Origin: Leucobacter weissii
GTDB taxonomy: Bacteria > Actinomycetota > Actinomycetes > Actinomycetales > Microbacteriaceae
DNA: 64,000 nucleotides
Direction of reading: 5' to 3'
Assembly (NCBI RefSeq): GCF_017565745.1
Contig: NZ_JAGDYM010000014.1
Span: 1 to 64,000, forward strand
The position numbers and the translations under genes were made by a program. The notes under the pieces are model-generated. The model did no database searches. It saw only the letters and a list, made by a program, of their open reading frames with translations, and had not been told where the DNA came from. The stretch's first letter is position 1; every line of letters begins with the position of its first letter. Shown here piece by piece: positions 25,234 to 34,186 of this stretch.

Positions 25234-26148
25234 CTACGGTGCGGTCCCCAGCGCGCCGGAGCCGACCACCGCCGCGATCGTGTCGCGGAACCAGGCGTGC
25301 GCGGGATCGTGTCCGTGCGCCGGGTGCCACCACAGGCGCTCCACGAGCTCGACGGTCGGGAAGGGCGTCGGCACCGCGACGGTCGTCGTGCCGCTGCGCT
25401 CGACGAGTCGGCGCGGCACGACCCCGATGAGGTCGGTGCCGATGACGATGGGCGGGATCGAGAGCAGCGTCGACGTCGCGACCCGTACCTCGGGCCGCAG
25501 ATCCAGCTCGCGCATCCGGCGCTCGGCGGGAGTCAGATGCGCGCGACCGAAATCGCAGCGGATGTGCGGGCTGGCGAGGAAGTCCTCGAGGGTGATGCTC
25601 CCGTCCGCGACGAGCGGATTGTCCCGGTCGGCGACCACCACGTACTCGTCCCGGAAGAGTTCGAAGCTCGGCGCCTCGATGCCGATGCCCGGCACCGTGA
25701 CGATGAAGTCGTTCGAGAGCAGATCCCTTCCGGCCGCCGTGGGCTCGGTGGGGAGGCGCCGCAGGTCGAAGGCCAGTCCGTCGCCCGCGGCGACCACGAT
25801 GCCGAAGACCGGTCGCAGCTCGATCGCGGCGTAGTCGGTGAGCTGGATCCCGAATCGGCGCTGGGTCAGCTCCGGCTGGAACGGCTCCTTCTGCCCGAGG
25901 GCCTGGGCCACGAGCGGAAGCGTGAGCTGGACCTGCGGCAGGAGCTGATGCGCGAGCGGCGTCAGCTCGTAGTCCCGCCCGATGCGCACGAGCAGCTCGT
26001 CCTGGAACACCGTCCGCAGCCGCGCGAGGGCCGACGACATGGTGGACTGGCCCATGCCGATGCGCTCTCCGGCGCGCGTGACGTTCGCCTCTTCGAGCAG
26101 GGCGCGCAGCGCGACGAGGAGGTTCAGATCCGGGTCACCGATAGCCAT
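25234..26148 (-). CDS. LysR-family regulator (NodD/NahR-like)
   Basis: A 304-residue LysR protein. The N-terminal winged helix (DLNLLVALRALLEEANVTRA, GERIGMGQSTMSSALARLR, DELLVRIGRDYELTP) is of the NodD/LinR/NahR type, followed by a periplasmic-binding-like effector domain. It belongs to the same subfamily as the LysR at 52122. It is divergent from the extradiol dioxygenase gene and upstream of the monooxygenase operon, so it may activate either. Its message looks leaderless (TACCAT 7 nt from the ATG). Aromatic compounds are common effectors for this subfamily. Confidence 0.88.
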   Translation of the reverse strand: MAIGDPDLNLLVALRALLEEANVTRAGERIGMGQSTMSSALARLRTVFQDELLVRIGRDYELTPLAHQLLPQVQLTLPLVAQALGQKEPFQPELTQRRFGIQLTDYAAIELRPVFGIVVAAGDGLAFDLRRLPTEPTAAGRDLLSNDFIVTVPGIGIEAPSFELFRDEYVVVADRDNPLVADGSITLEDFLASPHIRCDFGRAHLTPAERRMRELDLRPEVRVATSTLLSIPPIVIGTDLIGVVPRRLVERSGTTTVAVPTPFPTVELVERLWWHPAHGHDPAHAWFRDTIAAVVGSGALGTAP

Positions 26149-26149
26149 G

Positions 26150-26164
26150 CGATGTATGGTATTC
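26150..26164. promoter_or_regulatory. Divergent promoter region with a degenerate operator
   Basis: On the minus strand TACCAT (26156-26161) lies 7 nt before the LysR start, a leaderless -10 box. The overlapping plus-strand sequence CGATGTATGGTATTC shares about 11 of 15 positions with the island operator. I treat it as a possible weak copy only. Confidence 0.35.
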
Positions 26165-26253
26165 GCTTCACCCGATGGTCACCCGCCCGAGCCCGACGTA
26201 CGCTCGGAGTGTCGCGCCCGCTGCGCGTCCGTTTTCACTTCGAGGAAGGGTCG

Positions 26254-27192
26254 ATGATGACTGACAGGCTGGTCTCCCACCTGCGCTACGCCGCGCTCGC
26301 CGTACCGAATTTCGAGGAGGAGCGCGATTTCTTCGTCACGCACTGGGGGCTCTCGGAGGCGCACGGCGAGGAGGGGCTGTCGTATCTCGCGGCGGAGGGG
26401 TCGCCCGAGCCCTACATCCTGCGGCTGCGCCGGGACGAGAAGCGGGTCGACCTGGTGGGCTTCGGGGTGCGGAGCCGCGAGGATGTGGCGCGGCTCGCCG
26501 AGAAGCTCCGGGCGGAGGACGTGCGGTTCGTCCACGAGCCGCGGGAGCTGACGCAGTACGGCGGCGGCTACGGCTTCCGCGTGTTCGACGGCGACGGTCG
26601 CACCCTCGAGTTCTCCACCGGATACGAACTGCGTCAGTCGCGCAAGATCCGGGAGCGCGAGCCGATCCCGGTGAAGCTGTCGCACTTCGTCTACAACTCG
26701 GCCAACCTCAACGAGACCGTGCAGTGGTACATCGACCACCTCGACTTCGCGATCTCCGATTCGCTGGTGCGGCCCGACGGCACCGACATGATGCACTTCC
26801 TCCGCTGCAACGAGAACCATCACTCGATCGCGGTGGCCCAGGGACCGCACCACTCGATGCACCACATGTCGTTCGAGATGCGCAGCATCGAGGAGTGGAT
26901 GCGCGGCGCGGGCAAGATCCTGCGCGCCGGCGCGCGCATGGTCTGGGGCCCGGGGCGGCACAACGCCGGCGACAACACCTTCGCCTACTTCCTCGACCCG
27001 GCGGGGAACACGATCGAGTACACGACGGAGCTCGCGGTGCTCGACGAGGACACCTGGCACCCGTCCCGGCACGACATCAGCGAGCTGTCGACGCAGGATC
27101 AGTGGGGCACCGCCGCGGAGATGAGCGAACTGGTCGCCCGGGAGTCGTTCAACGACATCGACACGGGGCTGTTCGTCGCGCCGCCGGTCTGA
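26254..27192 (+). CDS. Type I extradiol ring-cleavage dioxygenase
   Basis: A 312-residue two-module VOC dioxygenase like catechol 2,3-dioxygenase and BphC. The second module carries the full active site: Fe ligands His144 (KLSHF), His204 (MHHMSF) and Glu255 (NTIEYT), plus second-shell His190 (NENHHSIAV), His236 (PGRHNAG) and Tyr245 (FAYF). The spacing between His236, Tyr245 and Glu255 equals that of BphC. It would open a catechol or hydroxylated heteroaromatic ring next to, not between, the hydroxyls. GAGGAAGG precedes ATGs at 26254 and 26257. No meta-cleavage partners of standard type lie beside it; the C-C hydrolase and FAH-like enzymes are candidates. Confidence 0.9.
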   Translation: MMTDRLVSHLRYAALAVPNFEEERDFFVTHWGLSEAHGEEGLSYLAAEGSPEPYILRLRRDEKRVDLVGFGVRSREDVARLAEKLRAEDVRFVHEPRELTQYGGGYGFRVFDGDGRTLEFSTGYELRQSRKIREREPIPVKLSHFVYNSANLNETVQWYIDHLDFAISDSLVRPDGTDMMHFLRCNENHHSIAVAQGPHHSMHHMSFEMRSIEEWMRGAGKILRAGARMVWGPGRHNAGDNTFAYFLDPAGNTIEYTTELAVLDEDTWHPSRHDISELSTQDQWGTAAEMSELVARESFNDIDTGLFVAPPV

Positions 27193-27238
27193 CGGGCGTC
27201 CGGGCGCGGGTCCGCAGCGAGGCGGGCGCTCACCCGCC
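27193..27238. terminator. Short hairpin between convergent genes
   Basis: GGCGGG (27221-27226) pairs with CCCGCC (27233-27238) around CGCTCA, overlapping the stop codon of the minus-strand dehydrogenase. No T-run is present. It is a weak candidate for a two-way terminator in a 37-bp convergent gap. Confidence 0.35.
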
Positions 27239-28225
27239 CGGGCGGTTCACCGGCGAATCGGGGAGGCCCGTCTCGTGCAGCGCGACGGCGTTCTGCGCCT
27301 GGATCCGCACGTATTCGATCTCGGTGCGCGCCGAGAAATAGGCGATGTGCGGGGTGAGCACCACGTCGTCGCGGTCGAGGAGCGGATGGCCGGGCGCCGG
27401 AGGCTCCTGGGAGAGCACGTCGAGCGCCGCGCCGGAGAGCCGTCCCGCGTCGAGCGCTGCGGCGAGGGCGGCTTCGTCGACGAGGCCGCCGCGCGACACG
27501 TTCACGAGGACCGCGCCTCGCGGCATCTCCGAGAGGAAGTCGCCGTCGATCATCCCGGTGGTCTCCGGGGTGAGCGGCAGGTGCAGGGAGAGCGCGTTCG
27601 CGGTGCGGCGCACCTCCTCCAGGCTCGTGCGGGAGATCCCGAGCGACGCGAGGTCGGCGCGGACCTCGGGGGTGTCCGGCAGCAGCGGGTCGTAGCCCAC
27701 GATCGAGCCGAAGAGGGGGCCCGCGAGCCGGGCCAGCTCGCGCCCGATCCTGCCGAGGCCGACGATGCCGAGCGTCGTCTCGCTCAGGCGCGGCGGCGGC
27801 GAGGGCGCGCGGTCGTTCCACTCCTCGGGATTGGCCGACGCCGTGTAGAAGGGCAGCTGGCGCGCGCTGCTGAGCAGGAGCGCGAGCGCGTGCGTGGCGA
27901 CCTCCTCGGTGGCGGCGCCGGGGACGTTGGTCACCCAGACCCCGTGCTCGGTCGCGGCCGCGACGTCGACGTAGTCGAATCCCATCGACATGAGCGACAC
28001 GATGCGAAGCCGCGGCAGCGCCTCGATGATCTCCCGGGTGACCGGCGAATAGCCGGGCAGCAGCGCGACGGCGTCGCGGGCGCCGGCGATGATCTCGCCG
28101 GCGTCGCGGCTGCCGAGCACGCGCACCTCGAAGCCGTGCTCCTCGAGCAGGCGGATCCCGATCGCCGGATCGGTGTCGTCGACGTCGGTGTAGACCGCGA
28201 TCGGTCGCGTGGTGTCGGCGGTCAT
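27230..28225 (-). CDS. D-2-hydroxyacid dehydrogenase, coupled to a ThDP enzyme
   Basis: A 331-residue D-isomer 2-hydroxyacid dehydrogenase. The glycine motif is VGLGRIGRELA, Arg is in NVSRGGLVD, Glu in DVLSQEPPAPG and His in LTPHIAYFSA, so the triad is complete. It starts at 28225, overlapping the stop of the thiamine-diphosphate enzyme by 4 bp. The pair would interconvert 2-oxoacids: one by reduction, the other by decarboxylation or condensation. It differs strongly from the dehydrogenase at 15127. The substrate is unknown. Confidence 0.88.
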   Translation of the reverse strand: MTADTTRPIAVYTDVDDTDPAIGIRLLEEHGFEVRVLGSRDAGEIIAGARDAVALLPGYSPVTREIIEALPRLRIVSLMSMGFDYVDVAAATEHGVWVTNVPGAATEEVATHALALLLSSARQLPFYTASANPEEWNDRAPSPPPRLSETTLGIVGLGRIGRELARLAGPLFGSIVGYDPLLPDTPEVRADLASLGISRTSLEEVRRTANALSLHLPLTPETTGMIDGDFLSEMPRGAVLVNVSRGGLVDEAALAAALDAGRLSGAALDVLSQEPPAPGHPLLDRDDVVLTPHIAYFSARTEIEYVRIQAQNAVALHETGLPDSPVNRPGG

Positions 28226-29862
28226 GCGGTCGCGCCTCCTTCCGGCAGCTCGAATCCCGCCTGGTCGATGTGGATCAGCTGCAGTCCGCCCTCGCGGAGG
28301 GCGGCGTCGACGGCGGCGGCCAGCTCGCCGGGGGCGCCGGCCCGGCGGCCGGTACCGCCGAACGCCGTGGCGACGGCCGGCCAGTCCGGCTGCACGAGGT
28401 CGACGCCGATCGGCGCGATGCCCGCGTCGGCCTCGTTCTGCTTGATCTCGGCGTATCCGCCGTTGTCGACCACGATGACGGTGACGTCCTCGCGCTGCTC
28501 CACCACCGTGATGAACTCGTTCATCGAGAACATGAGCGCGCCGTCGCCGATCACCACGAACGACGGGCGGTCCGGGCGCGCGATCCGCGAGCCGAGCGCG
28601 GCCGGCAGGCCGTAGCCGAGCGTCGCGTAGGTGGTCATGTACGGGGTGGAGTTGGGCTCGGACACGCGCAGCACGTTGAGCAGGCCCCAGTAGGCGATCT
28701 GCGAGGAGTCCGTCGACACGATCGCGCGCTCGGGCAGCGCCGCCGCGATGACCTCCGCGAGCGCGGTGTTCTCGGGTGACAGCTCGGCGCACTCGGCGCG
28801 CGCGGCGGCGCGCGTCCGCGCCGCCCCGGGCGCCCCGTCGCGCGGGGATGCGCTGCCGAGCGCAGCGAGCTCGTCGAGGATCGCCGCCAGCGCGACCCTC
28901 GCGTCGCCCACGAGCCCGATCCGCGCCGGCTGGTTCTTGTCGATCTGGGAGGCCAGCAGGTCGATGCGGATCACCGAGCCCCGCGCCTCCAGGCGCTCCA
29001 CCCAGAGCTCGGCCTCGCCGAGCTTCGAGCCGACGACGAGCAGCACGTCGGCGTCGCGGGCCCGGTTCCGGGCGGCCGGCAGGCGCAGGTTCGCGCCGAG
29101 GGCGAGCGGGTGGTGCTCGTCGAGCACGCCCTTCGCGTTGCCGGTGGTGACGACCGGCGCGCCGAGCCGTTCGGCGAGCGCGCGCAGCTCCGCGGCGGCG
29201 GCGCGGGATCCGCCGCCCGCGAGGACGACCGGATCCTGCGCGGAGGCGAGCAGCGCGGCCGCCTCGGCGACGGCGGCGGGATCGGGGCGCGCGGCGGGGG
29301 CGAATGCGCGAGCCCGGAGGGCCCCGTCAGCGACCTCGGCGGTCTCCTCGAGCAGGTCGAGGGGCACCTCGATGTAGACCGGTCGCGGCCGCGTCGTCGC
29401 GAAGAGCTCGAACGCGTCGTGCACCGCCTCGACGGCCTCCTCGGCGGTCCGCACGCGGCGCCCCCACTCCACGATGGCGGAGGCGGCGCCCAGCTGATCC
29501 TTCGTCTCGTGCAGCGTGCCGACGTCGGCGAACTCCGCGCCCCTCGCCGGTCCGGGGGAGAGGAGGATCATCGGGCGGGACTCGCAGTAGGCGGTTCCGG
29601 CCGCCGAGAGCGCGTTCAGCAGACCGGGGCCGCTCGTCGTGATGACCACGCCGGGTTTCCCCGTCTGCAGCGACCAGCCGTCGGCCGCGTACCCGGCCCC
29701 CTGCTCGTGGCGCGAGGTGACCGCGCGGATGCCCAGTGCGTCCAGCGGTCGGTAGAACTCGAGGTTGTGGGTGCCCGGGATCCCGAACACGGTGTCGATG
29801 CCGTAGTGGTGCAGGGTCTCGATGATCACCCAGCCGGTGGTGCGCTGGCGTACGGTTTCCAT
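28222..29862 (-). CDS. Thiamine-diphosphate-dependent enzyme (acetolactate-synthase-like; AruI-like decarboxylase?)
   Basis: A 546-residue enzyme with the three ThDP-family domains. The catalytic Glu is in SRHEQGAGYAADG near residue 53. The central domain spans residues ~190-330. The Mg-ThDP motif is GDGALMFSMNEF followed by VIVVDNGGYAE. The N-terminal sequence TVFGIPGTHNLEFYR is close to what I recall for 5-guanidino-2-oxopentanoate decarboxylase (AruI), but benzoylformate decarboxylase-type and acetolactate-synthase-type reactions remain possible. It is first in a two-gene operon with a hydroxyacid dehydrogenase and is separated from the upstream transporter by a strong hairpin. Confidence 0.85.
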   Translation of the reverse strand: METVRQRTTGWVIIETLHHYGIDTVFGIPGTHNLEFYRPLDALGIRAVTSRHEQGAGYAADGWSLQTGKPGVVITTSGPGLLNALSAAGTAYCESRPMILLSPGPARGAEFADVGTLHETKDQLGAASAIVEWGRRVRTAEEAVEAVHDAFELFATTRPRPVYIEVPLDLLEETAEVADGALRARAFAPAARPDPAAVAEAAALLASAQDPVVLAGGGSRAAAAELRALAERLGAPVVTTGNAKGVLDEHHPLALGANLRLPAARNRARDADVLLVVGSKLGEAELWVERLEARGSVIRIDLLASQIDKNQPARIGLVGDARVALAAILDELAALGSASPRDGAPGAARTRAAARAECAELSPENTALAEVIAAALPERAIVSTDSSQIAYWGLLNVLRVSEPNSTPYMTTYATLGYGLPAALGSRIARPDRPSFVVIGDGALMFSMNEFITVVEQREDVTVIVVDNGGYAEIKQNEADAGIAPIGVDLVQPDWPAVATAFGGTGRRAGAPGELAAAVDAALREGGLQLIHIDQAGFELPEGGATA

Positions 29863-29908
29863 GGTTCCTCACGTCTTGGTTCTGCGGTGCCGCACCGCGT
29901 GGTCGGTT

Positions 29909-29946
29909 CCGGTGCTCCGCGGGCGTCGACGCCCGCGGAGCACCGG
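29909..29946. terminator. 38-bp perfect palindrome after the MHS transporter
   Basis: A 19-bp inverted repeat with no forced spacer: the left arm begins CCGGTGCTCCGCGGG at 29909 and its complement ends at 29946. It begins five bases after the minus-strand transporter stop and before the ThDP gene. This is the place of a terminator, although only a GC stem and no U tract is present. Confidence 0.7.
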
Positions 29947-29950
29947 GGTG

Positions 29951-31306
29951 CTACGTGCCCGGCTGGTCGATCGCGGTCGTGTCGAGCCGCGCCGTGAACG
30001 AGCCGGTCACCGGGGCCGCGTCGGAGTGCTGCGGGGCGAAGCGCACGCCGATCCAGGCGACCACCGTCAGCAGGCCGAAGAAGGCCACGACGGACCAGAA
30101 GTTGCCGTCGGTCAGCACGAGCAGCAGCGAGGCGATCGCCGGCGAGAGCCCGCCCCAGACCGCAGCTCCGATGCCGTAGGAGAGGGACATCGAGGTGTAG
30201 CGCGACTGCGGCCGGAACATCTGCGCCATGAGGGTGGAGAGCGGTGCCCACGCGCCGCTCAGCGTGACGCGGATGAGGATCACGAACACCCAGATCAGTG
30301 CCACGTTCTTCGCCTGGATCGAGAGCACCAGCGGGATGATCACGAGGAAGGAGGGGATGATGCCGAGGTACATGACCGTCTTCGGCCCGATCTTGTCGCC
30401 CAGCGCGGCGAGCGGGAGCGTGACCAGCATCTCCACGAGCGACGCGATGGTCAGCGCGCCGAGGATGACGGTCGGGTCGAGGCCGATCTCGGGGGAGTCG
30501 GCGTAGTTCTGCACGAAGGTCGTCGCGATGACGTAGCCTCCGGAGGACATCGCGATGATGCAGAAGCCGAGCAGGATCGGGCCCCAGTTGTTCTTCAGCG
30601 CGAAGAGGATGGGGGTCGACTGCTCCTGGCCCTCGACCTTCTCGGCGAACACGGGGGTCTCCTCGACGCGGTAGCGCACCCAGAAGCCCACGCCGATCAG
30701 CACGATGCTGAAGAGGAACGGCAGGCGCCAGCCCCAGCTCAGCAGGGCGTCCTGCCCGAGTGCGGACAGCGCCCAGAACGCTCCGGTGGCCATGAGGGCG
30801 CCGAGGGGGTTGCCGACCTGGGTGAAGCCGCCGTAGAAGGTCTTCCACTTCTGCGGCGCGCTCTCGACCGCCATGAGGCTCGCGCCGCCCCACTCGCCGC
30901 CGACGGCGAGGCCCTGCGCCATGCGGCAGAGGATCAGCAGGATCGGGCCCCAGATGCCGATGGCCGCGTAGCCGGGGAGCACGCCGACGAGCGTCGTGGC
31001 AACGCCCATCAGCACCAGGGTGATGGTCAGCGCCGGCTTGCGGCCGAGCTTGTCGCCGATGTGCCCGAAGATGATGCCGCCGAGCGGGCGCATGAAGAAC
31101 GCCACGGCATAGGTGCCGAACGACGCCAGCGTGGCGAGCGCGGGATCGAGATCCTCGGGGAAGAAGACGTGGGGGAAGACGATCGCCGCGGCGGTGGCGT
31201 AGACGTAGAAGTCGTACCACTCGATGGAGGTGCCGACGAGGGCGGCCATGCCGCCCTTCAGCGCCCTTCTGTGGGTGTTCGGCGCTGCGGCCGGTGATGC
31301 GGACAT
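29951..31306 (-). CDS. MHS-type MFS transporter (metabolite:H+ symporter)
   Basis: A 451-residue carrier with 12 predicted membrane helices. The N-terminal GTSIEWYDFYVYATAAA, the loop GHIGDKLGRKPAL and CRMAQGLAVGGEWGGA are hallmarks of the metabolite:H+ symporter family (ShiA, KgtP, ProP, PcaT). Members import organic or aromatic acids and betaines with protons. It likely feeds the catabolic enzymes around it. It lies 37 bp downstream of the amidohydrolase gene on the same strand. The cargo cannot be named. Confidence 0.9.
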   Translation of the reverse strand: MSASPAAAPNTHRRALKGGMAALVGTSIEWYDFYVYATAAAIVFPHVFFPEDLDPALATLASFGTYAVAFFMRPLGGIIFGHIGDKLGRKPALTITLVLMGVATTLVGVLPGYAAIGIWGPILLILCRMAQGLAVGGEWGGASLMAVESAPQKWKTFYGGFTQVGNPLGALMATGAFWALSALGQDALLSWGWRLPFLFSIVLIGVGFWVRYRVEETPVFAEKVEGQEQSTPILFALKNNWGPILLGFCIIAMSSGGYVIATTFVQNYADSPEIGLDPTVILGALTIASLVEMLVTLPLAALGDKIGPKTVMYLGIIPSFLVIIPLVLSIQAKNVALIWVFVILIRVTLSGAWAPLSTLMAQMFRPQSRYTSMSLSYGIGAAVWGGLSPAIASLLLVLTDGNFWSVVAFFGLLTVVAWIGVRFAPQHSDAAPVTGSFTARLDTTAIDQPGT

Positions 31307-31343
31307 GTGAGCTCCTTTGCTGGGTTCCGGATGGGTGGTCGGG

Positions 31344-33014
31344 TCAGAGGGCGTAGACGCGCTCGCCGCCGACCCAGGTCGAGGTGACGCGGATCGAGGA
31401 GATGCTCGCCGTCTCGGTGTCGTAGGGGTCCCGGTCGAGTACGGCGAAGTCGGCGCGTTTGCCGAGTTCGATGCTGCCGAGCTCGTCTTCGCGTCCGAGC
31501 GCGCGCGCTGCGGTGATGGTGTGGGCGCGCAGGGCGGTGTCGATCGACACCGCGAGGTCGTCGGGTCCGAGTCGCGCGCCCCGTCGGGTGGTGCGGGTGA
31601 CGGCGGCGTGGACCGCTTCCATCGGTCGCGGGTCGGCGACGGGCGCGTCGGAGGAGATCGTGACGGGGACGCCGGCGCGTTCGAACTCGCCGAGGGGGTT
31701 GAAGCGCTCGCCGGGGGTGCCGATGGCGTGCTGGACGCCCTCTCCCCAGTTGTAGTGGTGCTGGGGCTGGTTCACCGGGTAGATGCCGGCTGCGGCGATG
31801 CGCTCGATCTGCTCGGGGGTGGGGAGGCCGCAGTGCTCGATGCGGTGGCGGGCGTCGGGGTCCGGGCGGTCGGCGAGCGCGGTCTCGATGGCGCCGATGA
31901 CCATCTCCAGCGCGGTGGGGGATTGGGAGTGGGTGGCGGTCTGGAGGCCGACGCGGTGGGCCTTTCTGATGAGCTCGGTGTAGTCGCCGGGCTCGTGGTA
32001 CAGCTGCCCGGTGCGGCAGGGATCGCCGACGTAGCCGTCGGGGAAGTAGGCCGTCCAGCCGCCGAGGGTGCCGTCGGAGTAGAACTTGATACCGGCGAAG
32101 CTGAGGTGCTCGTTGCCGAACTGGCCGTGGAGGCCCATCTCGAGGGCGTCGTCGAGGAGATGGGAGAGCAGGTACATGCTGATGCGGACCTTGAGGGCGC
32201 CGGACTCGGCCAGGCGGAGGTACATGTCGAACTCGCGGCGGCTGACCTGGGCGTCGCCGATCGTGGTGACGCCGCCCGCGAGGAAGTTCTCCTGCGCCGC
32301 GGCCAGCTGGCGCTGGTGCTCCTCCGGTTCGTCGGCGAGGTGGAAGTTCGGTCCGTGGTGACCGATCTTCACGCCCTCGAGGCCGGTGAGGACGTTGCAG
32401 GCGGCGTCGGAGAGCTCGCCGGTGAGTTCGCCGTGCTCGTCGCGGAAGAACTCGCCGCCTCGCGGGTTCGGGGTGTCTCTCGTGACACCGTGCTGTTCGA
32501 AGGTGTACGAGTTGACCACGCCGCCGTGGCCCGACGCGTTCATGAGGTAGACCTCGCGGTCGGTCGCGACCTCGTCGAGCTCGAGACGCGTCGGATGCCG
32601 GCGCTCGGCGAGGTTGCGCTGCTCGTAGCCGTAGCCGCGGACGGGGCGCCCCGCGGGCAGGGTCTTCGCGGCCTCGCGCAGCAGTGCGACGATCTCGGGG
32701 ATCGAGCCGGCCCGGTCGGGGCCGCAGTCGACCCAGCTCATCATCTGGCCGAGCATGAGGGGGTGGGCGTGGGCGTCGATGAAGCCGGGAACGATCACGG
32801 CGTCCCCGAGATCGATCACGTCGGGCGCGAGCGCGCTCGTCTGCGCGGCCGCGGCGCGGCAGGCGTCGATCGTGCCGACCTGCCGGATCCGGTCGCCGAT
32901 CACCAGGAAGGCCTCCGGGGCGCTGCCGGACTCGTCGAGGGCGTGGATGCGCGCGGCGGTGACGATCTTCGGCGCGGTCGGCGCGGGGGCCTGGGTGAAC
33001 GCGAGCTTGCGCAC
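31344..33014 (-). CDS. YtcJ-like amidohydrolase, second copy
   Basis: A 556-residue metal-dependent amidohydrolase. VPGFIDAHAHPLMLG gives the metal-binding HxH. GIKFYSDGTLGG, the ATHSQSP histidine, the RIEHCGLP histidine and ISSDAPV (catalytic Asp) follow. It is only distantly like the amidohydrolase at 9842, so it is not a recent duplicate. I prefer the GTG at 33014 because AAGGAG lies 6 nt before it; the frame can be extended to a GTG at 33056 without a ribosome site. It is divergent from the tandem-Lrp gene, its probable regulator, and followed by an MHS transporter. Confidence 0.85.
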   Translation of the reverse strand: MRKLAFTQAPAPTAPKIVTAARIHALDESGSAPEAFLVIGDRIRQVGTIDACRAAAAQTSALAPDVIDLGDAVIVPGFIDAHAHPLMLGQMMSWVDCGPDRAGSIPEIVALLREAAKTLPAGRPVRGYGYEQRNLAERRHPTRLELDEVATDREVYLMNASGHGGVVNSYTFEQHGVTRDTPNPRGGEFFRDEHGELTGELSDAACNVLTGLEGVKIGHHGPNFHLADEPEEHQRQLAAAQENFLAGGVTTIGDAQVSRREFDMYLRLAESGALKVRISMYLLSHLLDDALEMGLHGQFGNEHLSFAGIKFYSDGTLGGWTAYFPDGYVGDPCRTGQLYHEPGDYTELIRKAHRVGLQTATHSQSPTALEMVIGAIETALADRPDPDARHRIEHCGLPTPEQIERIAAAGIYPVNQPQHHYNWGEGVQHAIGTPGERFNPLGEFERAGVPVTISSDAPVADPRPMEAVHAAVTRTTRRGARLGPDDLAVSIDTALRAHTITAARALGREDELGSIELGKRADFAVLDRDPYDTETASISSIRVTSTWVGGERVYAL

Positions 33015-33212
33015 GGGGAACTCCTTCGTCTCGAATCGATACGAGGGTACGCTCACCTGCTCCCAGAAGAAAAGCAGAAAAAGCGCTGAATCGGATACTT
33101 CCGCTGGAACGTTAGCTTATGGTCGCATTTCGCCGCCCATATGCGTCGATAAGCGTCCTATCTGTGATCTTTTGTCATGCGCGGGCACGGGCATTCTGGC
33201 ATGATGCTGGGC
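33015..33212. other. Relatively AT-rich divergent promoter region
   Basis: This 198-bp gap separates the amidohydrolase and Lrp genes. It is noticeably richer in A and T than its surroundings (for example the run AGAAGAAAAGCAGAAAAAG at 33066-33084). It contains CGATA-N7-TATCT at 33147, which has island-operator-like arms but a longer spacer. It probably holds both promoters and Lrp sites. I see no gene in it. Confidence 0.5.
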
Positions 33213-34136
33213 ATGGACGACTTCGACGAGGACCTCATCCGCGCCCTGCAGCTCGACGGCCGGGCGCAGTTCTCGGCGCTCGCCGCCGACCTCGGGGTGC
33301 ACCGCACCCTCGTCGCCCAGCGCGTCCACGAGCTGCTCGCCTCGGGCGAGATCCGGATCCTCGCCGCGGTGCATCCCCGCGCGGTGGGGCTGCCGATCCA
33401 GGCGAATCTGCAGCTGCGCATCAGCGGGCCGACCTCGCCGGTGTTCGAGCGCCTGAGCGAGTTCACCAACGTCGTCTTCCTGTCCGAGATCAGCGGGCAG
33501 AACCAGGCGGTGGCGGAGGTGTGGGCGGCCGATCGCGAGGACGTCGCGCGCGCCGTGCGCGCGATTCAGGCGATCGAGGGGGTCGTCGAGACGCAGTTCT
33601 CCCTCTACGACCGGGTGCTGCGCCGGCTGCGACTCGGAGAGGATCCCGAAGCCGGCGATCTGGCCTTCGACGATTTCGACATCGCGCTCATCGCCGAGCT
33701 CCAGCTCGACGGCCGGCTCACCTTCGGCGAGCTCGCGAAGCGCACCGGGCGATCCGCTTCGGCGTGCCGCGCGCGCGTGCTGAGGCTGCTCGAATCCGGC
33801 GTGATGCGCATCGGCGCCGTGCGCAGCCGCCGCAGCGCGACCACCTCCGTGCTCTCGGGCGTCGGGATCGTGCTCAGGGGCGACGCGGAAGGGGCGGCCG
33901 CGGCCGAGGAGCTGCTGCTCGGCATCCCCACCATCGAATTCGCGGCGCGCACGCTGGGGCGCTACGCGCTCATCGCGACGATCGCCGCCCGCTCGCTCGC
34001 CGACTACACGGACATCGTCCGGAGGATCAGGGCCCATCGCGGCGTGCGCCTCGTCGAGACCTGGGTGCACGCCTTCGTCTGGCTCGAGCGCTACGAGTGG
34101 AGCCTCGACCGTCTCGCGCGCAGCCGCGGCGTCTGA
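33213..34136 (+). CDS. Tandem-duplicated Lrp/AsnC-family regulator
   Basis: A 307-residue protein made of two Lrp units. The first winged helix is DEDLIRALQLDGRAQFSALA to about residue 50, followed by a RAM-type domain. The second starts DDFDIALIAELQLDGRLTFG near residue 155, again followed by a RAM-type domain. Most Lrp proteins have one unit of about 150 residues, so this is a fused dimer, a form known in actinobacteria. It probably senses an amino acid or its metabolite and controls the divergent amidohydrolase and MHS transporter. The ATG at 33213 is chosen from three in-frame ATGs; no ribosome site decides it. Confidence 0.85.
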   Translation: MDDFDEDLIRALQLDGRAQFSALAADLGVHRTLVAQRVHELLASGEIRILAAVHPRAVGLPIQANLQLRISGPTSPVFERLSEFTNVVFLSEISGQNQAVAEVWAADREDVARAVRAIQAIEGVVETQFSLYDRVLRRLRLGEDPEAGDLAFDDFDIALIAELQLDGRLTFGELAKRTGRSASACRARVLRLLESGVMRIGAVRSRRSATTSVLSGVGIVLRGDAEGAAAAEELLLGIPTIEFAARTLGRYALIATIAARSLADYTDIVRRIRAHRGVRLVETWVHAFVWLERYEWSLDRLARSRGV

Positions 34137-34159
34137 GCGGCGCGAAGCTGCGCGCCGCT
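34136..34159. terminator. Two-way hairpin between the lrp and tetR genes
   Basis: AGCGGCGCG (34136-34144) pairs perfectly with CGCGCCGCT (34151-34159) around a 6-nt loop. It starts on the last base of the lrp stop codon and lies in the 50-bp gap of a convergent gene pair, so it can end both transcripts. Confidence 0.6.
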
Positions 34160-34186
34160 GCGTCAGTCCGCGGAGCCGCCGCGGAA

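Noticed and set aside
33147-33163. CGATA-N7-TATCT as a further island operator
   Set aside because: The spacer is two bases longer than in all other copies and the CTGG core is absent.
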